Source of the DNA: JAJTYI01 sp964420145
GTDB lineage: Bacteria > Patescibacteriota > Dojkabacteria > B142 > OLB20
Direction: 5' to 3'
Assembly: GCA_964420145.1 (NCBI GenBank)
Contig: CAYQRB010000002.1
Location: forward strand, 4,255 to 68,254
Length of the DNA: 64,000 nt
This document shows, one piece after another, positions 17,581-27,185 of this stretch. The position numbers and the translations under genes are program-made. The notes under the pieces were generated by a model. The model did not search any database, was not told the DNA's origin, and saw only the letters and a program-made list of their open reading frames with translations. Position 1 is the stretch's first letter, and each line of letters begins with the position of its first letter.

Positions 17581-20500
17581 TTTGTATATATTTTTTTAAT
17601 AGTGTAATAAATTCGGGAGTAAGATTAACTTTCTTTTCTATACTTTTTTTAGTTTTGTTATCTCCGTAAAAAATTATTAATTTTACTCTTCCCGGGTTCT
17701 GGATTATAGCGTCTTTTATACTTTGTAGTCTATTCTTATCATTTTCTTCCGAGATATCAATAACCATTGTATTTTGAGATTTAATCTTATCAGCTTTTGC
17801 CACATCATTTATGACCAGACTAAGCTCATCATTGCGTGTACTCATCGAGGCTTCTATAAATATAACACTATTTTCAATAAGCTCTGAGCTGATTTTCTCA
17901 TAAGTATCAGGAAATATTACTCCATCTATTTTTCCCTCCTTATCTTCAAGTTCAACAAATGCCATAGCCTTTGAGCTTTTTTTGGTGTATATCTTTTTTA
18001 CTTTAGATAAAAATACGATTAGTTTTACCTTAGTACCAGATGATAGCTTTTTTACTTTCTCAAGTGTTGTGAAGTTATTAAGGAAGATTAGCCTGCTATA
18101 TTTATCAATAGGGTGTTTACTAAGATAAACTCCTAGTAGTTCTCTTTCCCAATTCAATTTTTCGCTATCAGTGTCTTGGATAGTATTTGGTAGGGAGGTT
18201 GCGTGTATTTTTATATCTTCTGGTGTTCCACCAAATAGCATAGCTTGTCCTCCTAGCGTTGCTTCTTCGTTCTTTTTCACTTTCAAAAGTATGGTTGGTA
18301 ATACTTCTAACAACTGATTTCTTGATCCGAACTTATCAAAAGCACCTACTTTGATAAGGTTTTCTATGTCTTTTTTAGATATATTTTTTCCACCTACTTG
18401 TATAATGAACTCATCTAGATTTTGAAAAGTACCGTTTTTTTCTCGGGTGTATATTATATTATCTATTGATTTAGAGGAAACGCCTTTTATGCCAGCTAGT
18501 CCATATCGGATCATTTTATCATTTTCAATTTTAAAGTCAGATGTACTTTTGTTGATATCAGGAGGAAGTAGATTAATCCCCATTCGTTTTGCTTCTTTTA
18601 AATCTCTTTCGAGTTTATCAATCGTATTGATATCGGTTTCTATGAGACCTGCTAAAAACTCGAGTGGGAAATGGGCTTTTAAGTAGGCAGTTTGATAGGC
18701 AATTAGAGAGTATGCAGCGCTATGGGATTTATTAAAACCGTAATCTGCAAAAGGTTCTAAGTATGAAAAAATCTTCTCCGCTATTTCTTGCTTTTGGCCA
18801 TTTTTAACAGCTTTTTTGAAAAACAGTTCTTTTTCTTTTGCCATTACTTCTGGTTTTTTCTTCCCCATTGCTCGTCTAAGCATATCTGCTTCTCCGAGAG
18901 AGTAGTTGGCAAACTTTACAGCAATATTTATAACTTGTTCTTGATAGATTGCAAAACCAAAAGTATTTTTAAGAATTGGTTCTAAAGAAGGATGGATATA
19001 GTCAACTTTTTGCTTACCTTCCCTTCGAAGAATATAGTCAGGGATATATTTCATAGGTCCTGGTCGATATGCAGCATTTAAGAAAATCAGATCTTCAAAT
19101 TTATTTGGTTTTAGGTCTTTTAGATATTTTTTCATTCCTTCGGACTCAAATTGAAAAATTCCTGTTGTATTACCTTTTTGGAATAGTTCGTAAGTCTTTG
19201 AATCATCAAGAGGGAGTTTGTTTATCTTTATAGTTTTCCCTTGAGATCTTTTGATTTGTTTTAGTGTATTTTGTATAACTGTGAGGTTAGAAAGCCCTAA
19301 AAAATCAAACTTCATCAGTCCTAGATATTCAATATTGTGTCCTTCTACCTGCGTGATGAGCTTATCTCCACGCATTTCCTTTTGGATAGGCACATAGTTT
19401 GTAATGGGGGCTGGTGTTACTAGGTAGCCACAAGCGTGTGTGGATACATGTCTAGCAAGGTTTTCGAGTTTAGAAACATAAGAAGCTAGTTCTTCGAGTT
19501 CATCTGAATTTTTGATAATATCATCAAATTCTTTTACCTCAGCTCTCATCTTTTCGATACTATACACTCTGCCAAATTTAACTATTACCATTTTAGAGAG
19601 TTGGTCGGCAATTTGTAGATCAATTCCCATAACTCTTGCAACATCTCTTATCGCAGCTTTTGTTTTTAGTCGTCCAAAAGTACCAATAAAGCTTGTATTA
19701 TCTACCCCGTATTTCTCTGACATATAGTGGAATAGCTCGTCTCTACGATCATCTTGGAAGTCTATATCAAAATCTGGTGGAGATGGTCTCTCGGGGTTTA
19801 AAAACCGTTCAAAGATTAAATCAAATTCAAAGGGGTCTAACTCTGTAATACCTAATATGTAAGATACCACACTTCCGGCTCCAGAACCCCTACCCGGTCC
19901 GACCATAATACCTTGTGATCTTGCCCAGTCAACATAGTCTTCGACTACTAAAAAATAATCATCGTACCCTTTTTCGTGAATAGTTTTAAGTTCGTAGTCA
20001 ATCCGTTCTTGAAGTTCTGGTGTAAGCGTTTCGTATCGTTGGGGGAGTTTGGTAAAAACATTTGTTTTGAGCTTTTCTTGTGTTTTGTTGGGGGAGAGGG
20101 TTTGGTCGTATTTAGGCTGTACCCGCTCAAACATAATATTATACTCCTCTACACTATCAGCTAGCCTTTGTGTATTTGTAACTGCATCAGGATAATCTGA
20201 AAATAGTTTTTTGAGTTCATCAGTATTTTTAATGTAGAATTCAGTTGATCCATACTGTCTCCTCATCGGATCATCTAGTTTTTTCCCGTCATTTATACAC
20301 CAAACTATTTCTTGAACTTTATGATCTTCCTGCTCTATGTAATGAGTATCACAGGTCGCAACATAGGAGATATTGAGATCTTGTGCTATTTTAATTTGTT
20401 TAGGTATTAGGTTATGTGATTCTTCAATACCATTTCTTTGGAGTTCTATATAGACTTCATCACATGATTTTTGGAGAAATTTAATCCAATCTATTGCCTT

Positions 20501-20962
20501 TTCTGTTTCTCCTAGAAGTAGGTATTGATTGAAATTACTTCCTAAACAACCACTTAAAGCAATAATCCCTTCTCCGTATTGAGAGAGAAGGTCTTTATCA
20601 ATTCTTGGCTTATAATAAAATCCTTCTATAAATGCCCTTGAAACAATTTTTAATAGATTATGATAACCAGTTTTGTTTTTAGCTAGAAGCGTGAGATGAT
20701 ATCGCTTGTCATCAATCCCTGCTGTTTTGTCGAACCTAGTTCTTTTGGCAACATAAACCTCGCATCCGATGATTGGTTTGATTCCTTGATTTTTACACTC
20801 TTGCCAAAACTCAAATGATCCATACATTACTCCGTGATCGGTGAGTGCGGCAGAGTTCATACCGTATTCTTTCACTTTGGAAACATAGTCAGAAATTTTC
20901 GCAATTCCATCAAGTAGGGAGTACTCAGAGTGGGCATGCAGGTGTATGAAATTGGATCCCAT
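17570..20962 (-). CDS. dnaE: DNA polymerase III alpha subunit
   Basis: Replicative DNA polymerase of 1130 residues. The PHP domain begins at residue 5 with FIHLHAHSEYSLLDG and continues LTDHGVMYGSFEF and GCEVYVAKRTR. The polymerase core has GPGRGSGAGSVVSYILGI and the catalytic PDFDIDFQDDRR. Other motifs are HACGYLVTP and AYRPGPMKYIPDYI. A C-terminal OB fold holds KAMAFVELEDKEGKIDGV. There is no internal exonuclease domain, so it is DnaE rather than PolC. The ATG at 20962 is preferred over an upstream in-frame start that would add a 17-residue hydrophobic leader without family support. It leads the dnaE-rsmA-tgt-uvrB operon. Confidence 0.95.
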   Translation of the reverse strand: MGSNFIHLHAHSEYSLLDGIAKISDYVSKVKEYGMNSAALTDHGVMYGSFEFWQECKNQGIKPIIGCEVYVAKRTRFDKTAGIDDKRYHLTLLAKNKTGYHNLLKIVSRAFIEGFYYKPRIDKDLLSQYGEGIIALSGCLGSNFNQYLLLGETEKAIDWIKFLQKSCDEVYIELQRNGIEESHNLIPKQIKIAQDLNISYVATCDTHYIEQEDHKVQEIVWCINDGKKLDDPMRRQYGSTEFYIKNTDELKKLFSDYPDAVTNTQRLADSVEEYNIMFERVQPKYDQTLSPNKTQEKLKTNVFTKLPQRYETLTPELQERIDYELKTIHEKGYDDYFLVVEDYVDWARSQGIMVGPGRGSGAGSVVSYILGITELDPFEFDLIFERFLNPERPSPPDFDIDFQDDRRDELFHYMSEKYGVDNTSFIGTFGRLKTKAAIRDVARVMGIDLQIADQLSKMVIVKFGRVYSIEKMRAEVKEFDDIIKNSDELEELASYVSKLENLARHVSTHACGYLVTPAPITNYVPIQKEMRGDKLITQVEGHNIEYLGLMKFDFLGLSNLTVIQNTLKQIKRSQGKTIKINKLPLDDSKTYELFQKGNTTGIFQFESEGMKKYLKDLKPNKFEDLIFLNAAYRPGPMKYIPDYILRREGKQKVDYIHPSLEPILKNTFGFAIYQEQVINIAVKFANYSLGEADMLRRAMGKKKPEVMAKEKELFFKKAVKNGQKQEIAEKIFSYLEPFADYGFNKSHSAAYSLIAYQTAYLKAHFPLEFLAGLIETDINTIDKLERDLKEAKRMGINLLPPDINKSTSDFKIENDKMIRYGLAGIKGVSSKSIDNIIYTREKNGTFQNLDEFIIQVGGKNISKKDIENLIKVGAFDKFGSRNQLLEVLPTILLKVKKNEEATLGGQAMLFGGTPEDIKIHATSLPNTIQDTDSEKLNWERELLGVYLSKHPIDKYSRLIFLNNFTTLEKVKKLSSGTKVKLIVFLSKVKKIYTKKSSKAMAFVELEDKEGKIDGVIFPDTYEKISSELIENSVIFIEASMSTRNDELSLVINDVAKADKIKSQNTMVIDISEENDKNRLQSIKDAIIQNPGRVKLIIFYGDNKTKKSIEKKVNLTPEFITLLKKYIQSEQ

Positions 20963-21039
20963 AGAAACAAATTCGGTTAAGAAAATAACTATGAATAGAA
21001 AGAGTATACTCAATCTATCGCAACAGAATCAAAAAATAA

Positions 21040-21693
21040 TTAAATACTATTGGCGACTTTGAGCATATTCTTGGAGTGGAGTTCCCAGTTATGTTGTCCA
21101 TATGCCCTAGAGAGGCTTACAAAATCCCAACCATACCTAGAGGCATATTGTCTCGATATTTTAGGAACAAGATCGCGAAAAGCAACTTCGTATGATGGGT
21201 ATTTTACTCCATTTAAATATCCAAAACAGTTGTATGAAAATGACTGCCTACATGAACCTGATTCTATAACCATAATAGCAAGAAGTACCCTATAATCTGC
21301 ATTGTTTTGCTCGGAAAGATCTACGATTATTGTTGCTATTTCTTCATTAGCAACAGGAGATTTCACTCTTTGTAAATGTGTTAGTGTTCTATTGATTTTA
21401 TCTTCTAACATCTTCCTACGAGCTTCTATCATAGCTTGTTCTTCGTTATATTGAGCTAGCGCTTCTTCTGCTACTGTGTAAACCTCTCTATTTGGAACAG
21501 GAATATAGAGGTCATTAACGGGAGAGTTAAAGTCATATTGGAAAAAAACATCACTTCTAGCACTAGCCTGATTGTGATTAACTAAGATAGACATAAAAAT
21601 AGAAGATATAACAACCATAAAAGTTACCATATATCTTCCCCAGAAAATAAACCGGTCTAGATTTTTTTTATTACTAATCTCTTTTTTTAACAA
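21040..21693 (-). CDS. Exported lysozyme-like (glucosaminidase/transglycosylase-type) protein
   Basis: 217 residues with one N-terminal hydrophobic segment (about residues 21-40), a helical region rich in Glu, Arg and Ala, and a C-terminal domain that looks like the lysozyme superfamily. That domain has LLAIMVIESGSC with a candidate catalytic Glu, then SYNCFGYLNG and YPSYEVAFRDLVPKIS. The combination of ES, NCFG and a later Y/F-rich helix is common in small patescibacterial wall hydrolases. The two cysteines may form a disulfide. The first codon is TTG at 21693; an ATG 21 codons later would shorten the tail before the membrane segment. Function as a wall hydrolase is inferred. Confidence 0.65.
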   Translation of the reverse strand: MLKKEISNKKNLDRFIFWGRYMVTFMVVISSIFMSILVNHNQASARSDVFFQYDFNSPVNDLYIPVPNREVYTVAEEALAQYNEEQAMIEARRKMLEDKINRTLTHLQRVKSPVANEEIATIIVDLSEQNNADYRVLLAIMVIESGSCRQSFSYNCFGYLNGVKYPSYEVAFRDLVPKISRQYASRYGWDFVSLSRAYGQHNWELHSKNMLKVANSI

Positions 21694-21816
21694 GTTCGTA
21701 CCTAAATTAACATTAGAAAACTACGAAAGAACAATATAACAAAATTAAATAAGGCTTGCAATAAACCAAGAGCTAAGGAATAATGAAAGGTCATTAATTT
21801 AGACTATATACTACAA

Positions 21817-22698
21817 ATGAAAGTTAAAACAGTAATCATCCCCGCCGCAGGTTTCGGCACTAGATTTTTACCTTGGGTTAAAGAAGTTCCCAAAGAAATG
21901 CTCCCCTTAGTAAACAAACCAATCATCCAACATGTGGTAGAAGAATGCCTATCTGCTGGTTTGGAGAATATAGTTATTGTAGTGAGAGAGGGAAACAACA
22001 TTGTAGAAAATTATTTTAAGAAACCCACACCTGAGGTTTATGATCTTCTTCTAAGTGTAGGGAAAGAGTCGAGGTTTAGAGAAGTATCCGAAGTTTTGTC
22101 ATATAAGGAAGTAAAAATTGTAAAACAAAGAACAGATTTACCTTATGGTAATGGATCTCCTGTGTTATCAGCAATGTCTGAGGTTCCACAAGGAGAGCCT
22201 TTTGCTGTTTGTTTTGCAGACGATTTAGTATTATCAGAGAAAAGTGGAATAGGTCAATTACTTGAATATTTTGAATATAATGAGATTGATGGAGTAATTG
22301 GAGCTCAGGAAGTGGACAGAAGCAAGGTAAACAGGTATGGGATAATCAAACCCAAAGAGGTGGTTGATGAAAAGCATGGTCAGGTTGAATATATTGTAGA
22401 AAAGCCTAGTGCAGATAGCTCTCCAAGTAACTTAGTAACATATGGAAGGTATGTTTTGCCATACAAGGTTATGGAGGTTTTAAGTGAAGTTAATGTTGGT
22501 CTGGATCAAGAGCTTTGGCTTCCTGATGCTAATCACAGAGTCGCTCAGAGTAATAAAATAATGTATAAAGTTATTGATGGTGAGTGGTATACAACAGGTG
22601 ACCCAATAAATTACTATGAGGCTTTGACTAGGTTTTATCTAGCACACCAGGAGTATTCGGATAAAATTAGAGATATTATTTCGAACTTACCTACTTAA
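21817..22698 (+). CDS. galU: UTP-glucose-1-phosphate uridylyltransferase
   Basis: Makes UDP-glucose from UTP and glucose 1-phosphate. The nucleotide-binding signature is IPAAGFGTRFLPWVKEVPKEML near the N terminus. VEKPSADSSPSNLVTYGRYVL and DGEWYTTGDPINYYEA are the sugar-binding and metal motifs. The length (293 residues) is standard. A TATACT box lies just 4 bases before the ATG, which would give a leaderless or nearly leaderless transcript. The 3' end overlaps the convergent murG by 12 bases. Confidence 0.93.
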   Translation: MKVKTVIIPAAGFGTRFLPWVKEVPKEMLPLVNKPIIQHVVEECLSAGLENIVIVVREGNNIVENYFKKPTPEVYDLLLSVGKESRFREVSEVLSYKEVKIVKQRTDLPYGNGSPVLSAMSEVPQGEPFAVCFADDLVLSEKSGIGQLLEYFEYNEIDGVIGAQEVDRSKVNRYGIIKPKEVVDEKHGQVEYIVEKPSADSSPSNLVTYGRYVLPYKVMEVLSEVNVGLDQELWLPDANHRVAQSNKIMYKVIDGEWYTTGDPINYYEALTRFYLAHQEYSDKIRDIISNLPT

Positions 22699-23871
22699 TA
22701 GTTTGATAATTTCTCGAAAAATATTATCCGAAGCATTTGGAGGAACCATAAGTTTTGCAGATTTTTGGACTATGCCTAATGGTTTCTTATTAAAGCCAGT
22801 TTTTTCCAGATAGTGGTTATAAACATCTTGAATTGCGATATAGATCTCATCAGGAGTTAGGTTGGTGTGTTGGATGACTATTTTCCCAAGCCCTATTTTT
22901 GAAACCATCTTTGCATTTAGCTCTTGTTCACTATTTGATGACCAAGGTATTGGTATAAGTATAGATAGAACCCCTGTTGTTAAAATTTCTGCGACAGTAT
23001 TTGCTCCTGCTCTCGATAAAACCATATTTGCGCTATTTAGATAACTATAATATTTTTTACTATCCGCTATTTCTACTACCTTGTAGTTATTTTTTAAGTT
23101 ATCGGGCAGATTGTTTCTAAAAGCAACAGATTTCTGATAGTCGTTGGTTATGGTGGAGTTACCCGTTATATGAATAATATTCATTTTTTGTAGTAAGGTG
23201 GGCAGGATTTCTAGCAACCTCCAGTTAATTGTATTCGCACCTTGATTGCCACCCATAACTAGAAGGATTGGAAGATTATTATTAAAATTATATTTTTGAA
23301 TATTTTTATCAAATAGTTCCTCTCTTAGAGGGAGACCGGTATAGACTATCTTCTTTTTGGGGAAATATTGTGAAGAATCTTCCCATGAGATACACACTAT
23401 ATCTGAAAATTGCGCAATAACTCTATTGGTAAGACCCGATATGATTGTTTGTTCGTGAGTAATCACTTTTTTTCTAAAGAGCTTTGCTACTATAACGATA
23501 GGTAGAGCTATATGGCCTCCGAAAGAGAGTATCAGTTTGGGATTATACTTAATTATAATAAAAATAGAATTTATAAAACCATAAGGGATAAGGATAGTAT
23601 TGTAAAGTACAGGAATCAGTGTTTTTAAAGTTACTTTTCGCCATAACTTTCCTGATTTAATTTCAACAAACGGAATATTGTTTTTTTTAACTGTTAAATA
23701 TTCAAGACTATAATTTTTATTTTGTGTTTGAGAGTATTTTGACCCAATCCAGAGTAAGTTGTTGAAACCATTTTTCTCTAGTATAGATTTGATAGCCATC
23801 GCTGGAGTAAAGTGCCCACCTATGATAGCAATTTTGGTTTGTTGTAGTTTTTCTTGTATTTCTTTATCCAT
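22687..23871 (-). CDS. murG: MurG, lipid II-forming GlcNAc transferase
   Basis: Transfers GlcNAc from UDP-GlcNAc to lipid I on the inner membrane face. It has an N-terminal glycine-rich loop (IAIIGGHFTPA) and SFGGHIALPIVIVAKL, then THEQTIISGLTNR. In the C-terminal domain are LLVMGGNQGANTIN and LSRAGANTVAEIL, the UDP-GlcNAc site. At 394 residues it is slightly longer than Escherichia coli MurG. The usual GGTGGH loop is reduced to GGHF. It lies downstream of ftsW on the same strand, a normal division-cluster pairing. Confidence 0.9.
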   Translation of the reverse strand: MDKEIQEKLQQTKIAIIGGHFTPAMAIKSILEKNGFNNLLWIGSKYSQTQNKNYSLEYLTVKKNNIPFVEIKSGKLWRKVTLKTLIPVLYNTILIPYGFINSIFIIIKYNPKLILSFGGHIALPIVIVAKLFRKKVITHEQTIISGLTNRVIAQFSDIVCISWEDSSQYFPKKKIVYTGLPLREELFDKNIQKYNFNNNLPILLVMGGNQGANTINWRLLEILPTLLQKMNIIHITGNSTITNDYQKSVAFRNNLPDNLKNNYKVVEIADSKKYYSYLNSANMVLSRAGANTVAEILTTGVLSILIPIPWSSNSEQELNAKMVSKIGLGKIVIQHTNLTPDEIYIAIQDVYNHYLEKTGFNKKPLGIVQKSAKLMVPPNASDNIFREIIKLLSR

Positions 23872-23926
23872 AGGACATTATAAAGCGTTACTACTATTTA
23901 TCAATAGGAGCTGTAGTAAATAAGTA

Positions 23927-25189
23927 TTAGTTAAAAATATCACTAATCCAATTTTTAGGATTTATTTTACTAAGTATACTGGTTTTGTGTTTTTTAAGTT
24001 TCTTTCGTGAAGTTGTACGAGGGATTTTCTCTTTTGATGTTGTTCTACTAATATTGAGTAAAAGACCGATTGCAGTTAAGTTTATAATAGTGGAGCTTCC
24101 CCCGTAACTTATAAAAGGCAAGGTGTTCCCGTTGATAGGTATCAACGCCACATTTGACGCAATATGTAGGGTAGCCTGTATTGTAATCCAAGTAGTGATA
24201 GATATTGCCAAAAGATAGCCGAGTTTATCAGGTGCATTTTTAGCGATAGCGTATCCTCTATACAGGATAATAAAAAATGCTAGTACTAATAACACACTGC
24301 CAATAAATCCAAACTCTTCTGCAAAGATTGCAAAAATTGTATCACTAAATGCAGTATCACCGAGATAGTGGAATTTTTGTCTGGAATTACCAAAACCCAC
24401 CCCCAATATGCCACCTGAGGCTACCGCAACTAGTATCTGTTTTAATTGATAACCTGCCCCATAAGGATCTTGTATTGCAGAATTAATCCAAAAATCTCGC
24501 CAATTAGTAAATCGTTCGAGTCTATAAGAAGCTGTTTTCATAGCTACAGTAAGTACCCCTATAAACATAAGCAATACGGAGCCCGATCCTATAAAATGAA
24601 GTAAGTCATTACCTGCTATAAAATAAACAATTAGACTAGTAGCTACTAAAATAAAAGTAGTATCTAGATCTGGCTCCATAAGAACCAATATAGAAACTAC
24701 AAAAAGTGAAAACAAAAAAGGTAGGAGATCTTTGGTTAGATGTTTTGTGATATTTTCTCTTGTTATATTACTTACTTCTTTCCGTTTGGCAAGCCAACTA
24801 GATAAGTATATTAAAAAACAGAGTTTAGCAATTTCTGATGGTTGCAAGTCAAAAAATCCAAAATCAATCCAACGCTTTATTGGGTCATTCCAGTTTAATA
24901 ATAAAACTACAATCAAGAGCAAAGTAGCAAACCCCAACATATATGGGGCTAGCTTGGGAAGTATACGGTAATCGATCTTAAACGCAATATATCCAGAAAT
25001 CAATCCTATTGCAATCCAAATTAATTGTCTTATGAAGTAATGCTGAGGTTCAAATCCCAGTTTGAGTGCTACTAAAACACTTCCACTATATACCATTACA
25101 GCACCAAATGCTGTTAGTAAACTTATAGTCGCAAAGAGTGTAAAATCTAGAGTTTTGTCTGTTTTGGGTCGTTTGTGTTTTTGAAACAT
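23927..25189 (-). CDS. ftsW: FtsW, SEDS-family division glycosyltransferase
   Basis: Ten-span SEDS peptidoglycan polymerase acting at the septum. The conserved region DPYGAGYQLKQILVAVASGG is followed by GVGFGNSRQKFHYLGDTAFSD and FAIFAEEFGFIG, closest to FtsW. The C-terminal NTLPFISYGGSS motif is present. The loop that usually reads LPEAHTDFIF has LGDTAFSDTIF, so the His-Thr pair is altered. I use the ATG at 25189; an upstream TTG at 25204 adds only five residues. Its pairing with murG supports a division role, while the plus-strand rodA serves elongation. Confidence 0.88.
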   Translation of the reverse strand: MFQKHKRPKTDKTLDFTLFATISLLTAFGAVMVYSGSVLVALKLGFEPQHYFIRQLIWIAIGLISGYIAFKIDYRILPKLAPYMLGFATLLLIVVLLLNWNDPIKRWIDFGFFDLQPSEIAKLCFLIYLSSWLAKRKEVSNITRENITKHLTKDLLPFLFSLFVVSILVLMEPDLDTTFILVATSLIVYFIAGNDLLHFIGSGSVLLMFIGVLTVAMKTASYRLERFTNWRDFWINSAIQDPYGAGYQLKQILVAVASGGILGVGFGNSRQKFHYLGDTAFSDTIFAIFAEEFGFIGSVLLVLAFFIILYRGYAIAKNAPDKLGYLLAISITTWITIQATLHIASNVALIPINGNTLPFISYGGSSTIINLTAIGLLLNISRTTSKEKIPRTTSRKKLKKHKTSILSKINPKNWISDIFN

Positions 25190-25250
25190 AGTTAATTCGT
25201 GCAAATAACTACCCCTAGTGTACTATAATATATTATATAAAAATATTAAA

Positions 25251-25484
25251 ATGGCACAAATAGATAGAGACATCAATATTTCTGTCCTTGCTATAAATTA
25301 TCCTGAAATAGTTGACTTTTTAATGCAAGAGTATGGTTTCCACTGTATAGGGTGTTTTGTCGCAGAGTTTGAAACACTAGAGGAAGGTGCTAGAGTACAC
25401 GGGATCGTAGATGACGATTTTGACGAAATGCTTTTAGCTATTAATAACAAGGCAAAAGAAATAAGTAATAGCAAAACACCTTAA
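25251..25484 (+). CDS. DUF1858-family small protein
   Basis: 77 residues, starting at the ATG 25251. It has the DUF1858 pattern: an N-terminal helix-turn (INISVLAINYPEIVDFLMQEYG), then C-x2-C within FHCIGCFVAEFETLEEGARVHG, ending in an acidic helix. DUF1858 domains occur alone or fused to hybrid-cluster and ScdA-type proteins and are thought to bind iron or an iron-sulfur cluster through the cysteines. The role here is unknown. It overlaps the convergent xseB by 4 bases. Confidence 0.8.
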   Translation: MAQIDRDINISVLAINYPEIVDFLMQEYGFHCIGCFVAEFETLEEGARVHGIVDDDFDEMLLAINNKAKEISNSKTP

Positions 25485-25732
25485 AAAGGTAATTCCATTT
25501 TTTCCTCAGAGTCATTATCACTGGTATCATCGTCTTGATAGTTTAACTTGATCTCATTGATCTTCATCTCAATTCTCTTTAAATCCTTTTTAACCTCAGA
25601 GACTAGTTTTGATGCTTCTTCATATTTTTTTACAGCTTCATCAAGCTCAATTTCCTCTTGATTATTAAAATATTGACTAATTTTTTCAAGTTCAGTGATT
25701 TTTTCTTGTAATTTTATTTTTTTATCAGCCAT
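25481..25732 (-). CDS. xseB: Exodeoxyribonuclease VII small subunit
   Basis: 83 residues, mostly one helical hairpin. The family segment EEIELDEAVKKYEEASKLV is near the middle. The acidic, disordered C-terminal tail ends in KMELPF. XseB binds XseA to form exonuclease VII, which degrades single-stranded DNA from both ends. It lies 18 bases downstream of the interrupted xseA, so the partner gene is still in place. Confidence 0.85.
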   Translation of the reverse strand: MADKKIKLQEKITELEKISQYFNNQEEIELDEAVKKYEEASKLVSEVKKDLKRIEMKINEIKLNYQDDDTSDNDSEEKMELPF

Positions 25733-25750
25733 TTCAAATTTTATAATAAA

Positions 25751-27013
25751 TTATTTTATCTTTTTGACTATAGATGTGATTTCGCCATCTTTTACTACTA
25801 GGTTTATTTGGTCACCTAGCGAAACTTTACTAATAGAACTTATTATATCTCCATTATTCTTTTTTATAATAGCATATCCTCGTTGAATAACATTTTTAGG
25901 ATTTAGAGAATTAAATAAGTGTTCATAATAAGATATTTCTTTTAACGAGTTTTTAATATATTGATCGAACCTGTCTAGTATAGAGGAAGTAGTAGCTACT
26001 CTGTGTTTATAATTATTTAGATAATTTATAATTTCAGTTTTGAAACTAAAACCATAATTATGAAAAATTGTATTTTGTTGATTTAAAATAGAAAGGATCT
26101 TGTCGTACAGGTTGTCTATATAGATTTCTTTCGTAGTAAGTGTAATTTGTTGTTTTATCAAATTATAGATTTGGTCCGTCTGTGTCGTGATAGCGGTAAT
26201 AACAGAGGTGGTATTAGAGATGAAGTAGTAGGCGGCCTGTGAGGGTGTAGATGCTCTTATATCTGCAGATAACTCAGCTATTGTGATATCCTTTTCGTGA
26301 CCTATTGCAACCATAGTTGTAGATTTGCTAGCAAAAATTGCTCTTGCCACTTTTTCATCATTAAAGGCGCTCAAGTCTTCTAAGCTCCCTCCTCCTCTAG
26401 TGAGCACAATGCAATCGTAATCAAATGTCTGTGCTGATTTAAGTGCGAAAACAACTTCTTTCACAGCCTGTTTTCCTTGTACTGCGACTGGGTATAGATC
26501 AATATCTAAACAATTTGAATTTTCTTGAAGTATTTTGAGAAAGTCGGTTGAGGCTGCAGAACCTTTGGCTGTGATTAGTGCTATTTTGGTAACTAACCGT
26601 GGAAGCGGTCTTTTTCTCTAAACATCAAAGAGACCTTCTTTCTCTAGTTTGTTTTTTAAAATTTCAAGAGCTTTTGAAATAGCACCATCTCCAAGTGGTA
26701 GTATCTTATAGATTGAAATACTAAATTTACCGTAAGGAGAATATATTTGGGGCCGACCCCAAACAGCTACTTCTATTCCTTGCTCGATCATATTTAGTCC
26801 TTCGATTCTTGGTGCATATCCGCTAATACTCACTATTGCATTTTCCTGTTTATCTTTTAATACAATGTTAACCCCTTGTCCCTTGGATATTGAAAATTCT
26901 GTTACTTCTCCTTCTACTACTACTTCTCCGATAGTTTGTATTTGTAAGTTTACCAGGTCATTAAGTTGTTTAACTCCTAGTCTAAGGGTGGTGTTTGAAT
27001 TAGATATATTCAT
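25751..27013 (-). pseudogene. xseA: xseA interrupted by one in-frame TAG
   Basis: Large subunit of exonuclease VII. Residues 1-131 form the OB-fold domain (TIGEVVVEGEVTEFS through NKLEKEGLFDV). A TAG at 26618-26620 follows. The same frame continues without an indel as RKRPLPRLVTKIALITA, then the catalytic-domain motif VLTRGGGSLEDLSAFNDE and GHEKDITIAELSADIRASTPS, to a TAA at 25751-25753. The only lesion is the single nonsense codon, at a spot just before the conserved RPLP where most members have a polar or charged residue. It is either a recent pseudogene, a sequence error, or expressed by UAG readthrough. An intact xseB directly downstream favours recent loss or recoding over old decay. Confidence 0.85.
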
Positions 27014-27185
27014 AATTAGTCAAGTTTTCTAATATTATGATATCAGATTGTTTACTCTATATCTTTACATCAAATAGTATTTTACTATTTTTGAGTGCCA
27101 GGTATGCACATATAGATAAATACCAGTTTATTTGCCGATAGGGAAATCATAAGGTAAAATACAGTCACTTGTTAACTGTTGATTT

